Positions 63,970 to 64,000 of a DNA stretch of 64,000 nucleotides are shown piece by piece; position 1 is the first letter of the stretch; the number at the start of each line of letters is the position of its first letter. The notes beneath the pieces are model-generated. The model was not told the origin of the DNA, searched no databases, and saw only the letters and a program-made list of their open reading frames with translations. The position numbers and the translations under genes were made by a program. Source of the stretch: SFTJ01 sp045613305 (lineage in GTDB: Bacteria > Bacteroidota > Bacteroidia > Bacteroidales > Muribaculaceae); NCBI GenBank assembly GCA_045613305.1, contig JAZLAU010000001.1, positions 71,694 to 135,693 on the forward strand, given 5' to 3'.

Positions 63970-64000
63970 TTACTTTGCCTTAGCTTCGATTTCAGGAGCA
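63970..64000 (-). CDS. C-terminal end of an unidentified gene (partial)
   Basis: Nine codons (APEIEAKAK) and a TAA stop read in from the right edge on the - strand, 24 bp before a terminator hairpin. The Ala/Lys/Glu composition resembles the tail of a ribosomal or other abundant protein, but the piece is far too short to name. Confidence 0.5.
   Translation of the reverse strand, partial: APEIEAKAK

Overview
The window reads as a chromosomal segment of a low-GC member of the Bacteroidetes, most likely order Bacteroidales. Evidence: -7 boxes of the Bacteroidetes type TAnnTTTG ahead of several genes; lineage-typical genes (DUF4836 and DUF3332 lipoproteins, M56 peptidase-TonB fusion, LysM plus periplasmic-receptor protein, S16 with a long Ala/Lys tail, Bacteroides-type PurM, PorT-like barrel); and weak Shine-Dalgarno signals. 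Family-level placement is not possible from sequence reading alone. No insertion sequence, prophage, integrase or CRISPR array was seen. The segment is almost wholly housekeeping.

Layout. 1-12.1 kb, + strand: tail of dxs, K+ uptake pair trkA-trkH, ftsK-lolA, trxB, a TsaC/Sua5 protein, a polyprenyl-phosphate sugar transferase, a ClC transporter with CBS domains, and fmt. 12.2-13.2 kb, - strand: a GT2 glycosyltransferase. 13.4-17.0 kb, + strand: alpha/beta hydrolase, membrane-anchored MurF-like ligase and ddl. 17.1-18.7 kb: an orphan HsdR_N-type nuclease divergent from holA. 18.7-38.4 kb, - strand: PorT-like barrel, LysM-receptor protein, metY, two tandem DnaG-like primases, DUF3332 lipoprotein, MltF-like transglycosylase, purM, cdsA, metallophosphoesterase, umuC-umuD, htpG, clpC. 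38.5-41.6 kb, + strand: Fur-family regulator, purA, DUF1015 protein. 42.0-44.0 kb: BlaI repressor and BlaR1-type M56-TonB protein behind three phased operator dyads. 44.0-46.0 kb, - strand: aguB-aguA. 46.2-47.7 kb, + strand: DUF4836 lipoprotein. 47.7-53.9 kb, - strand: metal-efflux operon (His-rich leader protein, CusB-like adaptor with ten His-rich octapeptides, CusA-like RND pump, TolC-like channel). 54.0-61.0 kb, - strand: S4-domain protein, pth, rplY, AddB-like nuclease, holB-like gene, metF. 61.2-62.2 kb, + strand: galE. 62.4-64.0 kb, - strand: rpsP, tRNA-Gln(CTG), plsC-like gene, and the last nine codons of an unidentified gene.

The observation most worth following is the adjacent primase pair at 22.7-26.3 kb. 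The upstream 431-aa protein keeps the canonical Cys-His-Cys-Cys zinc ribbon but has lost the TOPRIM catalytic Glu and the DGD aspartates. The downstream 739-aa protein keeps all TOPRIM acidic residues but has a Cys4 ribbon with the usual flanking residues replaced. They look like complementary halves of a subfunctionalised primase, perhaps an obligate hetero-oligomer. Further items are the triple BlaI operator, the His-repeat metal adaptor, and the membrane MurF-like/Ddl cluster.
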